DNA of 64,000 bases from Bacteroidales bacterium (GCA_020052415.1 JAGVPB010000030.1:1-64000); one strand, 5' to 3'. Shown: positions 7,294-15,658, counted from the first letter of the stretch. The notes: generated from the sequence alone by a model not told the origin. Program-made: numbers and translations.

Positions 7294-9135
7294 TTATAGA
7301 AAACCACCCTCTGCAGTCAATTCCAATTCTACAAGTTTTTCTTTACCGGGAATGCCCTCATGATTCCAGCCTCGGACATTGTAATATTCATCAAGCAGGG
7401 ACTGGAATTCAATTTTATAACCTTTTGAAAGCCCAGATTTAAAAGGTTCTTCAAGCAACCGTACCGGTAAAGTATCATCAGCTCGGGATTTGCCTTCCCG
7501 CAGATTGAATAATTTTTCAATTGTCCAGATTCGCTCGCCTGTTTTTAATAAGTCATTTCCATCCATTTCTATTCCCATTACAGAACTAACAAGCTTTGCA
7601 TACAAATCAGGATTTAATGCAAAAGAAGTAAACAGGCAGGCAATCATCGAATCAATGGTAGCGGTAAGATCCTGGTAAAGCATTGCCAGTCCGGCTTTTC
7701 CGTTTGAGCTGAACCGGTTAATACCGAAAGGAGTCGAAAGCGCTTCAGTACTTACAAGGTAGGATCGCAGATGACAGCCGCCCCTGTTGTTTGTAGCCAG
7801 GGTGATGCTCATTCCATGCAGACCTCTCGGATCATAAGCAGGGAGTTCAAGCCCCTTTACATGCATGGCAATTTCGGGATGTCCGAATTTCTCAGCCATT
7901 CTTGCGGCTCCGAGTCCAAGGGTCGCCCCGAACCCTTCAGCATTACCCATCACTTTACTGAATTTAACAATGGCCTCGGTATCACCAAACTTAAGATCAT
8001 GGCCAAGAAGATCATGTATCTGGCTTTTTGCTTCTTCCGAAAGAAATCCTTTTTCCGACAACTCCATTGCACAGGCTATTGTATTACCGGCAGAAATCGT
8101 ATCAATACCGGATTCGTTGCAATTGTAATTTGCATGGATCACGCTTTCCAGGTCATTCACACCGCACAGGGCACCAAACGACCATATCGTTTCAAATTCA
8201 GGGCCTTTACCTTCCCGTTCCGGAGTTTGAGTGATCCTCGCACAGGCGATCGGACAGCCTGCACAGGGTTTACGGGCGACAAAATACAATTCCTTAAAAG
8301 TTTCTCCCGAAATTGATTCTGCATCATTGAATACACCTTCATTGAAATTTCGCGCGGGAAAGGTACCATAATGATTGATCACCTTGACAAGTGCAGGAGT
8401 TCCGTATTCTTTTAAAATATCTTTGGTAAGCGGAGCTTCACCAATAAATGTTCTCCATTTTTTTGCAACTTCATCCACGATGGCCTGGTCGGCAACAGGA
8501 GTTTTATTGTTGCCGCTCACTACAACGGCTTTCAGTTTTTTTGATCCCATCACGGCTCCCAGCCCTCCCCTTCCGGCGGCATGGTTTGTTTCATTCATGA
8601 TGGAAGCCATCAGTACTTGTTTTTCACCGGCTGTTCCTATACATGCGATACCGGCTTTCGGTTCGGAAACAGATTTCAGGAATTCCGTTGTTTCTGGAGT
8701 GCTTTTACCCCACAATGCCGAAGCATCCCGAATTTCAGCCTTATTGTTTTCAATTAAAATATAACAGGGATTTTCGGATTTCCCTTCAACCAGCAAAACA
8801 TCGTATCCTGAGGATTTCAGATCCAAGCCAAAATGGCCTCCCGCCGAGCAACCGCCAACAGTTCCGGTGAGCGGCGATTTGGAAACAATAGAAAAACGGC
8901 TTGTGGCTGGCGCATTGATTCCGGTAAGCGGTCCGGTGAGAAACATCAGTAGATTTGATGGAGCCAGGGGATCGGTTCCGGCAGGGAGTTCATCAAACAG
9001 GATTTTAGAGCCCAGACCTCTGCCGCCGATAAAATCAATGAGGATTTTATCCGGAATCGCTTCTGCTTTTATGGTTTGATTACTTAAGTTTACCCGGAGC
9101 AACCTTCCAAAATATCCGCCTTTTACTGTCTTCAT
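7294..9135 (-). CDS. Aldehyde:ferredoxin oxidoreductase (tungstopterin family)
   Basis: A 613-residue enzyme of the AOR family, which oxidises aldehydes to acids and reduces ferredoxin with a tungsto-bispterin cofactor. The [4Fe-4S] ligands fit the family exactly: C291, C294, C298 (PCAGCPIACAR) and C500. Pterin-contact motifs include GGRGLGSKILFDE near residue 38, GGCSAGGHFG near 95 and AGRGGLGAVMGSKKLKAV near 188. I set the start at the ATG at 9135, one base after the stop of deoC, because the family begins at GGYFGRLLRVNL; the longer reading from 9216 would overlap deoC. Tight spacing implies translational coupling with deoC. Substrate is not shown by sequence; acetaldehyde is the obvious candidate from context. 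Confidence 0.92.
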   Translation of the reverse strand: MKTVKGGYFGRLLRVNLSNQTIKAEAIPDKILIDFIGGRGLGSKILFDELPAGTDPLAPSNLLMFLTGPLTGINAPATSRFSIVSKSPLTGTVGGCSAGGHFGLDLKSSGYDVLLVEGKSENPCYILIENNKAEIRDASALWGKSTPETTEFLKSVSEPKAGIACIGTAGEKQVLMASIMNETNHAAGRGGLGAVMGSKKLKAVVVSGNNKTPVADQAIVDEVAKKWRTFIGEAPLTKDILKEYGTPALVKVINHYGTFPARNFNEGVFNDAESISGETFKELYFVARKPCAGCPIACARITQTPEREGKGPEFETIWSFGALCGVNDLESVIHANYNCNESGIDTISAGNTIACAMELSEKGFLSEEAKSQIHDLLGHDLKFGDTEAIVKFSKVMGNAEGFGATLGLGAARMAEKFGHPEIAMHVKGLELPAYDPRGLHGMSITLATNNRGGCHLRSYLVSTEALSTPFGINRFSSNGKAGLAMLYQDLTATIDSMIACLFTSFALNPDLYAKLVSSVMGIEMDGNDLLKTGERIWTIEKLFNLREGKSRADDTLPVRLLEEPFKSGLSKGYKIEFQSLLDEYYNVRGWNHEGIPGKEKLVELELTAEGGFL

Positions 9136-9136
9136 C

Positions 9137-10096
9137 TTAAAATTCTTTATGTTTACGTAATTCCTTATGCTTACAATTACGGCAGAAATCATTGCTTTCT
9201 TCCCTGATTTCGACACGCAGTTTGCCGGTTTGATTGTAAGGGCAGACGGTGCATGGGATTACACCGGCATCAATCCAGTCATCGGTGTTGTGCGCCAACC
9301 AGCTCATGGATGACATGATATTCAGCGGCTGGCTTGTTCCGAGCCTGAAAAAGCCGGGAGTTTGTAACGATTCCTCATAGGCTCCGGCATAAAACAACCT
9401 CATGCTGAACATGGCATCAGAAATGCCACCGGCAGCTTTCACTCCCATGCTGTTACCGACAACCTCCCGCATAATGTGAATATGTTCCGGAGTGGCACCG
9501 TAAGCATCCATTCCGGTCGAGTTCTTAATAAAATGTGCTTTTGAAGAAGCCACGATTTCAGAAACTTTATAGAGTTCTTTTTCTGTAAGCTCAGAGGAGC
9601 GGATGATGACTTTGACATGTTCTCCTCCGGCAGCATCACAAATGGCATTTATCTCTTCCAGAGCATATTTAGGATCCTTTTTGAACCTTCCTACATTGAT
9701 CACCATATCGAGTTCGATTTTACCTTTACCTTCTCCCCTGTTTTCATAGCTTTTGCGAACCGTGTGAGAAGCCAGTAAAGCTTTCATTTCAATATCCAGT
9801 TTGCCCAGGGGGAAATCAATTACATAACACTCCTTTACGGATGAACCTTTCAGCAAAGCCGGCAGGATGTCAACTTCAACTGGATTTACGCAAACCGAAG
9901 CACAACCGTAAGTTATTGCCCAGTCTGCCATTTTATTTATTTTCGGAGACTGAGTATCAGCTTTGAGATCGGTGACGTCGAGAAAGGATGCAATGCGTTC
10001 GGGTGTAAAACTTTTCACCAGCGTTCTCATCTTTTCGCGATCGAACTCTACAAGCGGTGATCGGGCTGAACTATTATCTGTCATTACTTTCTGCAT
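9137..10096 (-). CDS. deoC: Deoxyribose-phosphate aldolase with cysteine-motif C-terminal extension
   Basis: A 319-residue DeoC-family class I aldolase, splitting 2-deoxyribose 5-phosphate into glyceraldehyde 3-phosphate and acetaldehyde. Key residues are D130 (LDMVINVG), the Schiff-base lysine K191 (HFIKNSTGMD) and K220 (GVKAAGGIS). The usual enzyme is about 220-260 residues; here a tail beyond about residue 265 carries C282-x2-C285 and C305-x2-C308, which could bind zinc or an iron-sulfur cluster. It is the first gene of a two-gene operon with AOR, one base apart. The start could be the first ATG (10096) or the fifth codon (10084); neither has a strong ribosome site. Family assignment is sure; the tail's role is unknown. 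Confidence 0.9.
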   Translation of the reverse strand: MQKVMTDNSSARSPLVEFDREKMRTLVKSFTPERIASFLDVTDLKADTQSPKINKMADWAITYGCASVCVNPVEVDILPALLKGSSVKECYVIDFPLGKLDIEMKALLASHTVRKSYENRGEGKGKIELDMVINVGRFKKDPKYALEEINAICDAAGGEHVKVIIRSSELTEKELYKVSEIVASSKAHFIKNSTGMDAYGATPEHIHIMREVVGNSMGVKAAGGISDAMFSMRLFYAGAYEESLQTPGFFRLGTSQPLNIMSSMSWLAHNTDDWIDAGVIPCTVCPYNQTGKLRVEIREESNDFCRNCKHKELRKHKEF

Positions 10097-10262
10097 TCAA
10101 TTTAATTCTAATACTATGATTCGAAAAAAAAAAGGATCATAAAAGTAGCATTTTTTTGTTGTACAAGGATACTTTTCAGTCAGGTTAATAATAAGAAGCC
10201 TGTTCAGTTAAGGGGTTAAGGTAATGGGAGTTTGCCTGTTGTATATTCAATCGTAAATATTA

Positions 10263-10270
10263 TATCTTTG
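10263..10270 (+). promoter_or_regulatory. -7 element for FkbM methyltransferase
   Basis: TATCTTTG, 19 nt before the ATG at 10290, with a TTG 21 nt upstream at 10239-10241 as a possible -33 element. Confidence 0.5.
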
Positions 10271-10289
10271 TAAAATCATTCATACTGCT

Positions 10290-11000
10290 ATGAACATTCT
10301 GTACCGCAAAACACTTAGAAAAGCCAACAGTTTAAAAAAGCATTATTTCGGCGATCAGCAATTGAGAAGCAGCATAAGACTATTGCAACTTTGTAACATC
10401 AAATCTTTGCTCGATGCCGGAGCCAATACTGGTCAGTTTGCCTATTACACGCGACATGCGGGTTATAAACACAGGATTATTTCTTTTGAGCCGTTGAGTG
10501 AAGCTTTTTATTTGCTCAACGCTTTTGCAAGGAAAGATCCGGAATGGGAAACGGTAAATGCCGCCCTTGGCGACACAGATGGTGAAATTGAAATCAATAT
10601 TTCTGCGAACCTCCAAAGCAGTTCGATCCTCGAGATGAAAGCCAGACATATTGAAGCTGCACCCGAATCGGCATTCAAGTGTAAGGAGAAAGTTAAAATT
10701 CATAAAATTGACACCATCATCCATCAGTATTCGGATAATCTCAATGAAACATTTCTGAAAATTGATACCCAGGGTTACGGAAAGCGTGTTCTCAGGGGCG
10801 CAGAACAAAGCCTGAAAGAAATCAAAGGCCTTCAGATTGAATTATCTCTCGTTGAGCTTTACCAGGGCGAAACCCTTTACCGGGAAATGATCAATTTTAT
10901 TTCAGACCTGGGATTTACAATTTTTTCCATCGAACCAGGCTTCCGTGATAAAGAAACAGGACAGTTGCTACAGGTTGATGTAATTTTTTACCGGATTTAA
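10290..11000 (+). CDS. FkbM-family SAM-dependent methyltransferase
   Basis: A 236-residue class I methyltransferase. The SAM-binding start is LLDAGANTGQFAYYTR (about 41-57), followed by the acidic strand end IISFEPL. The FkbM signature LKIDTQGYGKRVLRGAE is near residue 155, and IELSLVELYQGE follows, as usual in the family. FkbM enzymes O-methylate sugars or secondary metabolites; many Bacteroidota members act on surface glycans. No glycan cluster adjoins it here, so the substrate is unknown. Transcribed alone from a TATCTTTG promoter. Confidence 0.9.
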   Translation: MNILYRKTLRKANSLKKHYFGDQQLRSSIRLLQLCNIKSLLDAGANTGQFAYYTRHAGYKHRIISFEPLSEAFYLLNAFARKDPEWETVNAALGDTDGEIEINISANLQSSSILEMKARHIEAAPESAFKCKEKVKIHKIDTIIHQYSDNLNETFLKIDTQGYGKRVLRGAEQSLKEIKGLQIELSLVELYQGETLYREMINFISDLGFTIFSIEPGFRDKETGQLLQVDVIFYRI

Positions 11001-11088
11001 CAATTCTGTTATTTTATTGTTAATTCGCACGAATCTTTAAGGTTAAAAGATTCATTTGATTATTTTGGCTTGTTTTAAAAAAACAAAA

Positions 11089-11883
11089 ATGAAAAAGACA
11101 ATATTTGTACTCACTGCTTTTTTTCTGAGCATCTTGCTTTATGGTCAAACCCTGCTTGACACGGCCGTAAATTTCACGGTTAAGGATGTTTACGGGAATA
11201 CCTTTAAGCTATTCGATATACTGGACGAAGATAAAATAGTCGTCATTGACTTTTTTTCGACAGCCTGAGGTACCTGCCAGGCGTATGCGCCAGATTTGCA
11301 GGCGGCATACGAAACGTTCGGGTGTAATGATGGGAATGTTTTTTTCATGGGCATTGACAAGGGCAATACCAACGCCAATGTGATATATTACGACTCGGTT
11401 TATGGAATACATTATCCGGGAATTAGCGGTCAGGAGGGCGGAGGGAACGAAGTACATCTGCTTTACGAGGTGCAGGCAACTCCTTCGATTGTCGTCATCA
11501 CACCGGATCATCTTATAGCATATAATCAGATTTGGCCGCCGACAGAAACCAATGTGACAGATAGCGTGCAGGCTGCGGGTGGCATCTTTCTGCAATGCAC
11601 AACTCATCTTTCTGAAGTTAATAAGGATGAAATCATATCTGTTTCACCAAATCCTGTTGCTGATTATGCCACAATAAATCTGAATCAGGCAAATGGAAGA
11701 AAAACAGAAATTAAAATTTTCAATGTATTCGGAATGATGGTTTGGGAATCGGGTTCAATCTATCAGTCAGGTAATACCGTACTAAAAGCTGACCTTTCAA
11801 AAGAAAGAGAGGGATGTTATATTATCCGGGCGATTTCAGATGATCAGGTTTTAGTGACAAAAAAAATTGTGGTATTGCATTAA
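11089..11883 (+). CDS. T9SS-sorted redoxin with in-frame UGA at active site (probable selenoprotein)
   Basis: A 264-codon gene if the TGA at 11266-11268 is read through. Residues 1-20 are a signal peptide (MKKTIFVLTAFFLS...YGQ). Residues about 25-175 form a TlpA/redoxin-like thioredoxin fold. The active-site loop DFFSTA-TGA-GTCQAYAP places the TGA at codon 60, precisely where the first cysteine of C-x-x-C belongs, giving U60-G-T-C63. The downstream frame continues intact for 204 codons, including the cis-proline strand (VQATPSIVV) and a T9SS type A sorting domain (ISVSPNPVADYATINL ... KKIVVL). A hairpin at 11273-11302 could be a bacterial SECIS. The start at 11089 gives the signal peptide; 11056 is a longer alternative. 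A nonsense mutation in a cysteine version is the main rival reading. Confidence 0.72.
11266..11268 (+). other. Candidate UGA selenocysteine codon
   Basis: In-frame TGA aligned to the resolving position of a thioredoxin C-x-x-C motif (U-G-T-C). It is the only in-frame stop in a 264-codon reading frame. Confidence 0.65.
11273..11302 (+). promoter_or_regulatory. Candidate bacterial SECIS hairpin
   Basis: Lower stem CCTGC (11273-11277) with GCAGG (11298-11302), an asymmetric internal loop, upper stem GGCG (11280-11283) with CGCC (11288-11291), and apical loop TATG starting 15 nt after the UGA. Position and size fit bacterial SECIS elements, but the G falls late in the loop and competing pairings exist (TGCC with GGCA). 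Confidence 0.45.
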
Positions 11884-11909
11884 AGTTTACAAGTCAATCT
11901 ATACCATAA

Positions 11910-12042
11910 ACGGGATAAAACCTTACATTCTGCAAATTGGAATAAGGGTATAGGGGATATAGGGGAAATACTGATGGGCAAGCCCTTATATCCCATATTT
12001 CCCTTATTTCCTTATTTTTCATTTTGCTTTAATTTATCCCGT
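11910..12042. repeat. Nested inverted repeat, 133 bp, between convergent genes
   Basis: Outer arms ACGGGATAAA (11910-11919) and TTTATCCCGT (12033-12042) are perfect 10-bp inverted repeats. Inside, AAGGG...GGGATATAGGGG (11944-11965) can pair with CCCTTATATCCC...CCCTT (11983-12005). It lies between the redoxin gene and the convergent TPR gene, so it could terminate both, or be a small palindromic mobile unit. Confidence 0.65.
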
Positions 12043-12076
12043 ATGCAGTAAACAAGACCGGAAAAGACCCGTGTGG

Positions 12077-14305
12077 TCAGATCATATATTTCAAATAATC
12101 GAGCATTAAATTGATTTCGGACGGTTCAATTCCAAACCCTGTGAGATATTTTTTATCTTCCCCGAAAGCTGCAAGAAATGATTTCATATTGTTATCGTCG
12201 CGGCTAAGTGAAATTTTATAGTTTTTCAAGGCAGCTTTTCTGTTTCCCGAACACCATTCCAGATGGCCCAGGTTCATAAAATCATGCATATTGGCTTCGC
12301 TTTCCATTAAGCGGTCGTAATAATTCCTTGCGGTATCGAATTTCCCCAGCACAAAATTACACCATGCAATCGGACGCAGTACCTTCTTATTTTCATCGGC
12401 AAGAAATTCAACCTTATAATAATATTCGAGCGCCTTTTCGTATTGTTTTAAATCGAGATAAGAATGCCCTATGTAGGTTTGAATATATAAATCATCCGGC
12501 TCAATTTTTTCCGCATCGAGGTAATACTTCAGAGATTCATCATAGTTCTTTAACTGCCGGTAGCAAAATGCAAGTTTTTTCAAATTCCAAACCCGGTTCA
12601 CATCGAACAGTTCCGCCTTTTTATAATAATTCAGAGCTTCTGAGTAGTTCTTTAATTTTTGATTGCAAAAAGCAATTTTTTCAAACACTTCGGGTGAATT
12701 ATCTCCCTTTTGGTTCAGAATTAAGTATAGCTCAAGTGCATGTTCAAAATAATTGCGCTCAAAAAAGAATTCACCGATATTCTGAAGGATGTTTTGATTG
12801 GTAACCAGCACCCCGAAGAAATTACAGTTATAGAAGTCCAGCTTCATTGTGAAAATATCGGGCAGTTCGCCTTTGAGGGGATGAAGCTTAAAAAACCTGT
12901 ATAAATCCTGTATATACTGCGAATTAATGCTTTTGACCGTCACCGATTTATCGAGTATTTCATCCTCAATCTGAAGTTCCCTAAGGCTTTCTATTTCGGC
13001 ATTGAACATTTCGAGCATCATGCCTTTTTGCAAATCGGGCATGTGCTGGAGGTTCAGACAAAACGAATACTTGTCGGAATTGCACATAAAAAATGCCTTC
13101 GACAATCCTTCGAGGAAAGCCGGGACATTCAACTGTTGCCCTTCACTGGTCAGAGCTTCGTTTATAACATAATTATCAGAATGAAAAGGTTTAAACCAGT
13201 TGACAATCTCATTGAAAAAATCAAAGGATTTCAATCGTGAAAATGCGCTCATAAAAATGTCGGCTCCTTCCATTTGCATTTTCGAAATCTCCTGCAGTTT
13301 GTCCAATAAATCAGGCGCATCCTGAAAAACCCGTTCCCAGTCAGGATTTTTATCATCGGTAAAGTCGTCCGACAGGATGTTATCCAGATCGAGCTTGTCT
13401 TTCAGGATGGGTTGATATTTAACCATTTCCGGCAGGATTTCATCTTCGAACTTTTTAGTGATCCTCTCGGTATCTTTCGATTTCAATAACTGGATAGCAA
13501 TAAGCTCGATGTTCTTAATTATGGATTCATTTTTGCTGAACGAATTTATTTTATCCATCAATTCAGGATAAAAAACCAGCCGCTTGTCGTGAATGTAAAG
13601 GGTCAGAAACAGCCCGACAAGGGATCTGTGTCTTATCTGATCATCATTATAAAATGAGTATTCAAAGAGCAATTCGATCTTTTTTACATCGAAACACCTG
13701 ATCGCACTCAGGGTGAGAGCACTGATTATAACCGACTGCTCATACCAGGGGAAGTTTTTGGATTCCCAAATGGATTTGAACAACTTCAGGTCGGCATCTT
13801 TAAATTTATCCGTGAGCCATATCAGGTTGAAAATTCTGACCAGTATGTTCTGATGTTTCTGATATTCCTCTTTTTTATTCAAAGATGTTTCAAACCGGCT
13901 GCTTAAAACTTCGGATAATTCTTCATCAAAAACAAGATCTTCAATACTGTCAATTGCTTCTTCCTTTATTTGTTTCGATTCATTTTCAATTTTTCGCTTC
14001 AGGCGATAAAAATATTTATCAATATCGCTCATATAGGCAAAATGCAGAGCGAGGTCAGCCAGTTCAAGAACCGACACCTGAAGATGATGGTAGATATTTT
14101 CCTTTTCAGGATCTTCAATCCCCTCAATGGCATATTTCAGAAGGTTCTTATAGGTGTCGTCAAGCGACTCGTACTGCGATATGTAATCGCCCCTCCTGGA
14201 TTGAATAACAAGTTCCTTCAATACATCGAGAGCATCCTTTAATTTGTTATCGAGGATTAAATTAATTACCTTTTGGTAATTTCTATCCAGCGCCTTTTTA
14301 TCCAT
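12077..14305 (-). CDS. TPR-repeat protein of unknown function
   Basis: A 742-residue soluble, helical protein with no signal peptide or membrane segment. The N-terminal two thirds are acidic, alpha-helical and unrecognised. Residues about 500-700 contain tandem tetratricopeptide repeats with the usual pattern (NYSEALNYYKKAE, NYDESLKYYLDAEKIEPDD, QYEKALEYYYKVE, KFDTARNYYDRLME). TPR arrays usually scaffold protein complexes. It stands alone between convergent and divergent neighbours that give no clue. The closest general type is the large cytoplasmic TPR proteins common in Bacteroidota; no specific role can be claimed. Confidence 0.75.
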   Translation of the reverse strand: MDKKALDRNYQKVINLILDNKLKDALDVLKELVIQSRRGDYISQYESLDDTYKNLLKYAIEGIEDPEKENIYHHLQVSVLELADLALHFAYMSDIDKYFYRLKRKIENESKQIKEEAIDSIEDLVFDEELSEVLSSRFETSLNKKEEYQKHQNILVRIFNLIWLTDKFKDADLKLFKSIWESKNFPWYEQSVIISALTLSAIRCFDVKKIELLFEYSFYNDDQIRHRSLVGLFLTLYIHDKRLVFYPELMDKINSFSKNESIIKNIELIAIQLLKSKDTERITKKFEDEILPEMVKYQPILKDKLDLDNILSDDFTDDKNPDWERVFQDAPDLLDKLQEISKMQMEGADIFMSAFSRLKSFDFFNEIVNWFKPFHSDNYVINEALTSEGQQLNVPAFLEGLSKAFFMCNSDKYSFCLNLQHMPDLQKGMMLEMFNAEIESLRELQIEDEILDKSVTVKSINSQYIQDLYRFFKLHPLKGELPDIFTMKLDFYNCNFFGVLVTNQNILQNIGEFFFERNYFEHALELYLILNQKGDNSPEVFEKIAFCNQKLKNYSEALNYYKKAELFDVNRVWNLKKLAFCYRQLKNYDESLKYYLDAEKIEPDDLYIQTYIGHSYLDLKQYEKALEYYYKVEFLADENKKVLRPIAWCNFVLGKFDTARNYYDRLMESEANMHDFMNLGHLEWCSGNRKAALKNYKISLSRDDNNMKSFLAAFGEDKKYLTGFGIEPSEINLMLDYLKYMI

Positions 14306-14332
14306 TTAATAACCGCTATTATTATTAATGCA

Positions 14333-14800
14333 TTACTGAACCTTTAAAACTTCGAAGTTGATAATTTCATCCGTAACTAAAGTATCCGATTCAAAATGAT
14401 ATTTTTTCGCACTTCCGTTCATCCTCAGGGTACCATCCCTGGTGTACATTGTAGATGTGACCGCAGAACCGGAACCTGCAAAAGAGATAATGTATGAACT
14501 CACCAGGCTGCCGCTTACTGAAAATGTAAGATAAGAGGGAGCCTGAAAATAAACACTCAAATAATCAGGAGCAGTCTCTTCAATATTGATTGTAACAGAC
14601 ACATCAGCCTTTGAAGAATTGTTATTAAAGTTATTATAATCGCCCGATCCGGTAAATTCACCTATCCAGGAATCAGCCGTACAGGTGGTACAATTTATCC
14701 AGGGATCCTCATCCTTATTGTCCTGTTTACAGGAATAAAAAACCAATATTATTGTGCATAATAAACCCAAAAAGATGAACAGTCTTAATTGAAGTAACAT
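14333..14800 (-). CDS. Small lipoprotein, unknown family
   Basis: A 155-residue protein with a hydrophobic N-terminus and a lipobox-like FYSC at about residue 24, so probably membrane anchored by lipidated cysteine. The mature part begins KQDNKDEDPW, has a close cysteine pair (CTTC) and then beta-rich sequence (ADVSVTINIEE, FSVSGSLVSSYIISF). I do not recognise the family. It is divergent from another small lipoprotein (14879-15295) that likewise has paired cysteines and a beta-rich body, and the two share an overlapping promoter palindrome. Confidence 0.6.
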   Translation of the reverse strand: MLLQLRLFIFLGLLCTIILVFYSCKQDNKDEDPWINCTTCTADSWIGEFTGSGDYNNFNNNSSKADVSVTINIEETAPDYLSVYFQAPSYLTFSVSGSLVSSYIISFAGSGSAVTSTMYTRDGTLRMNGSAKKYHFESDTLVTDEIINFEVLKVQ

Positions 14801-14822
14801 TTTCTATTTGTTGTTATAAACG

Positions 14823-14839
14823 TATCTTTGTCAAAGATA
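14823..14839. promoter_or_regulatory. Palindromic back-to-back -7 elements
   Basis: The 17-bp TATCTTTGTCAAAGATA contains TATCTTTG on both strands. The plus copy is 49 nt before the gene at 14879, and the minus copy 32 nt before the gene starting at 14800. It may serve as a bidirectional core promoter or an operator over both. Confidence 0.55.
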
Positions 14840-14878
14840 ATTTAAATTGGAAACATTAATTCATTAAGCATTTGAAAA

Positions 14879-15295
14879 ATGATAAGGGTTAGATTTTATA
14901 TTTTTAATTTGATTATTCTGTCAGGCATTTTTTTTCAGTCCTGTTCGGAAGAAGATATTTTAAATCCCGTTGAAGACCGGGCTGCATTTCTTGGTACATG
15001 GGCAGTTATTGAATCCTGTGTTAAGGACGCCTACAACGTAACTATTGAGGCAGATCCTTCCAACAGCACGCAGGTGATCATTCAGAATTTCTGGCTTATC
15101 GGATATCAGGAAAAGGCCCCCTACGCCATTGTTGCAGGGACAAACATTACCATTCCCAATCAAACTATGTGTAATGACGGCAGCAATACAGTGAGCGGAA
15201 GTGGTAAACTGCAAAACGGTAAAATCAATTGGACCTACACCGTAAATGATGGCGCCGATTTATACACATGTACGGCCGTTTACGAGTTGCAGTAA
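14879..15295 (+). CDS. Small lipoprotein, lipocalin-like size
   Basis: A 138-residue protein with a signal peptide ending in FFQSC (lipidated cysteine at about 22). The mature region begins SEEDILNPVEDRAAFLGTWAVIESC, a layout seen in lipocalin-like Bacteroidota lipoproteins (an early LxGTW motif followed by beta strands), and contains four further cysteines that could pair. Ligand unknown. Its stop codon at 15293-15295 touches the end of the convergent DUF4296 gene at 15296. Confidence 0.6.
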   Translation: MIRVRFYIFNLIILSGIFFQSCSEEDILNPVEDRAAFLGTWAVIESCVKDAYNVTIEADPSNSTQVIIQNFWLIGYQEKAPYAIVAGTNITIPNQTMCNDGSNTVSGSGKLQNGKINWTYTVNDGADLYTCTAVYELQ

Positions 15296-15658
15296 TTATT
15301 CTTTCTCCAGCTCACTTTTCATTTTACTGAGCCGGGTAATCGCTTCGGCGTAAATGTCATCCAAAATTTTCAGATCCTGTTGGTAATAGGCGTAGCTGCG
15401 TTCGAATCTATCCCTTGTGATTCCATATTTCTCAAGAATTGAATTGTGTAAATAATATTTGGTATTTTCCGAATCCTTAGCCTTGGTTTTCTGTTTTGTT
15501 GAAAGGATGGCATCCATTAACCTTAAATCTACAATAATATTGATCATCTCGTCGTGCGGAATCAGATCATCAGGTGGGGGCTGCAGCCGGTCAATTGCCG
15601 GTGTACAACTAAAGAAAAACATCAGGATGGAAAATAATAAAATATTTCTGTGTATCAC
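15296..15658 (-). CDS. DUF4296 lipoprotein
   Basis: A 120-residue lipoprotein: short hydrophobic N-terminus ending FFFSC, then the DUF4296 pattern (MINIIVDLRLMDAIL, ILEKYGITRDRFERSYAYYQQD, LDDIYAEAITRL). DUF4296 proteins are small helical lipoproteins confined to Bacteroidota; function unknown. The start overlaps the last four bases of the upstream OmpH-like gene (15655-15658), so they are translationally coupled and probably work together in the envelope. Confidence 0.8.
   Translation of the reverse strand: MIHRNILLFSILMFFFSCTPAIDRLQPPPDDLIPHDEMINIIVDLRLMDAILSTKQKTKAKDSENTKYYLHNSILEKYGITRDRFERSYAYYQQDLKILDDIYAEAITRLSKMKSELEKE

Noticed and set aside
9136..9216. Longer AOR start at 9216
   Set aside because: It would overlap deoC by 80 nt and add a sequence unlike the family; the ATG at 9135 fits the family start.
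11056..11883. Two separate genes on either side of the TGA at 11266
   Set aside because: Neither half makes a full thioredoxin fold, and the second has only a TTG start inside the domain. One gene with an in-frame UGA explains both halves better.
12077..14305. TPR protein as part of the T9SS
   Set aside because: No signal peptide, no PorW-like or PorM-like motif, and no linked secretion gene.
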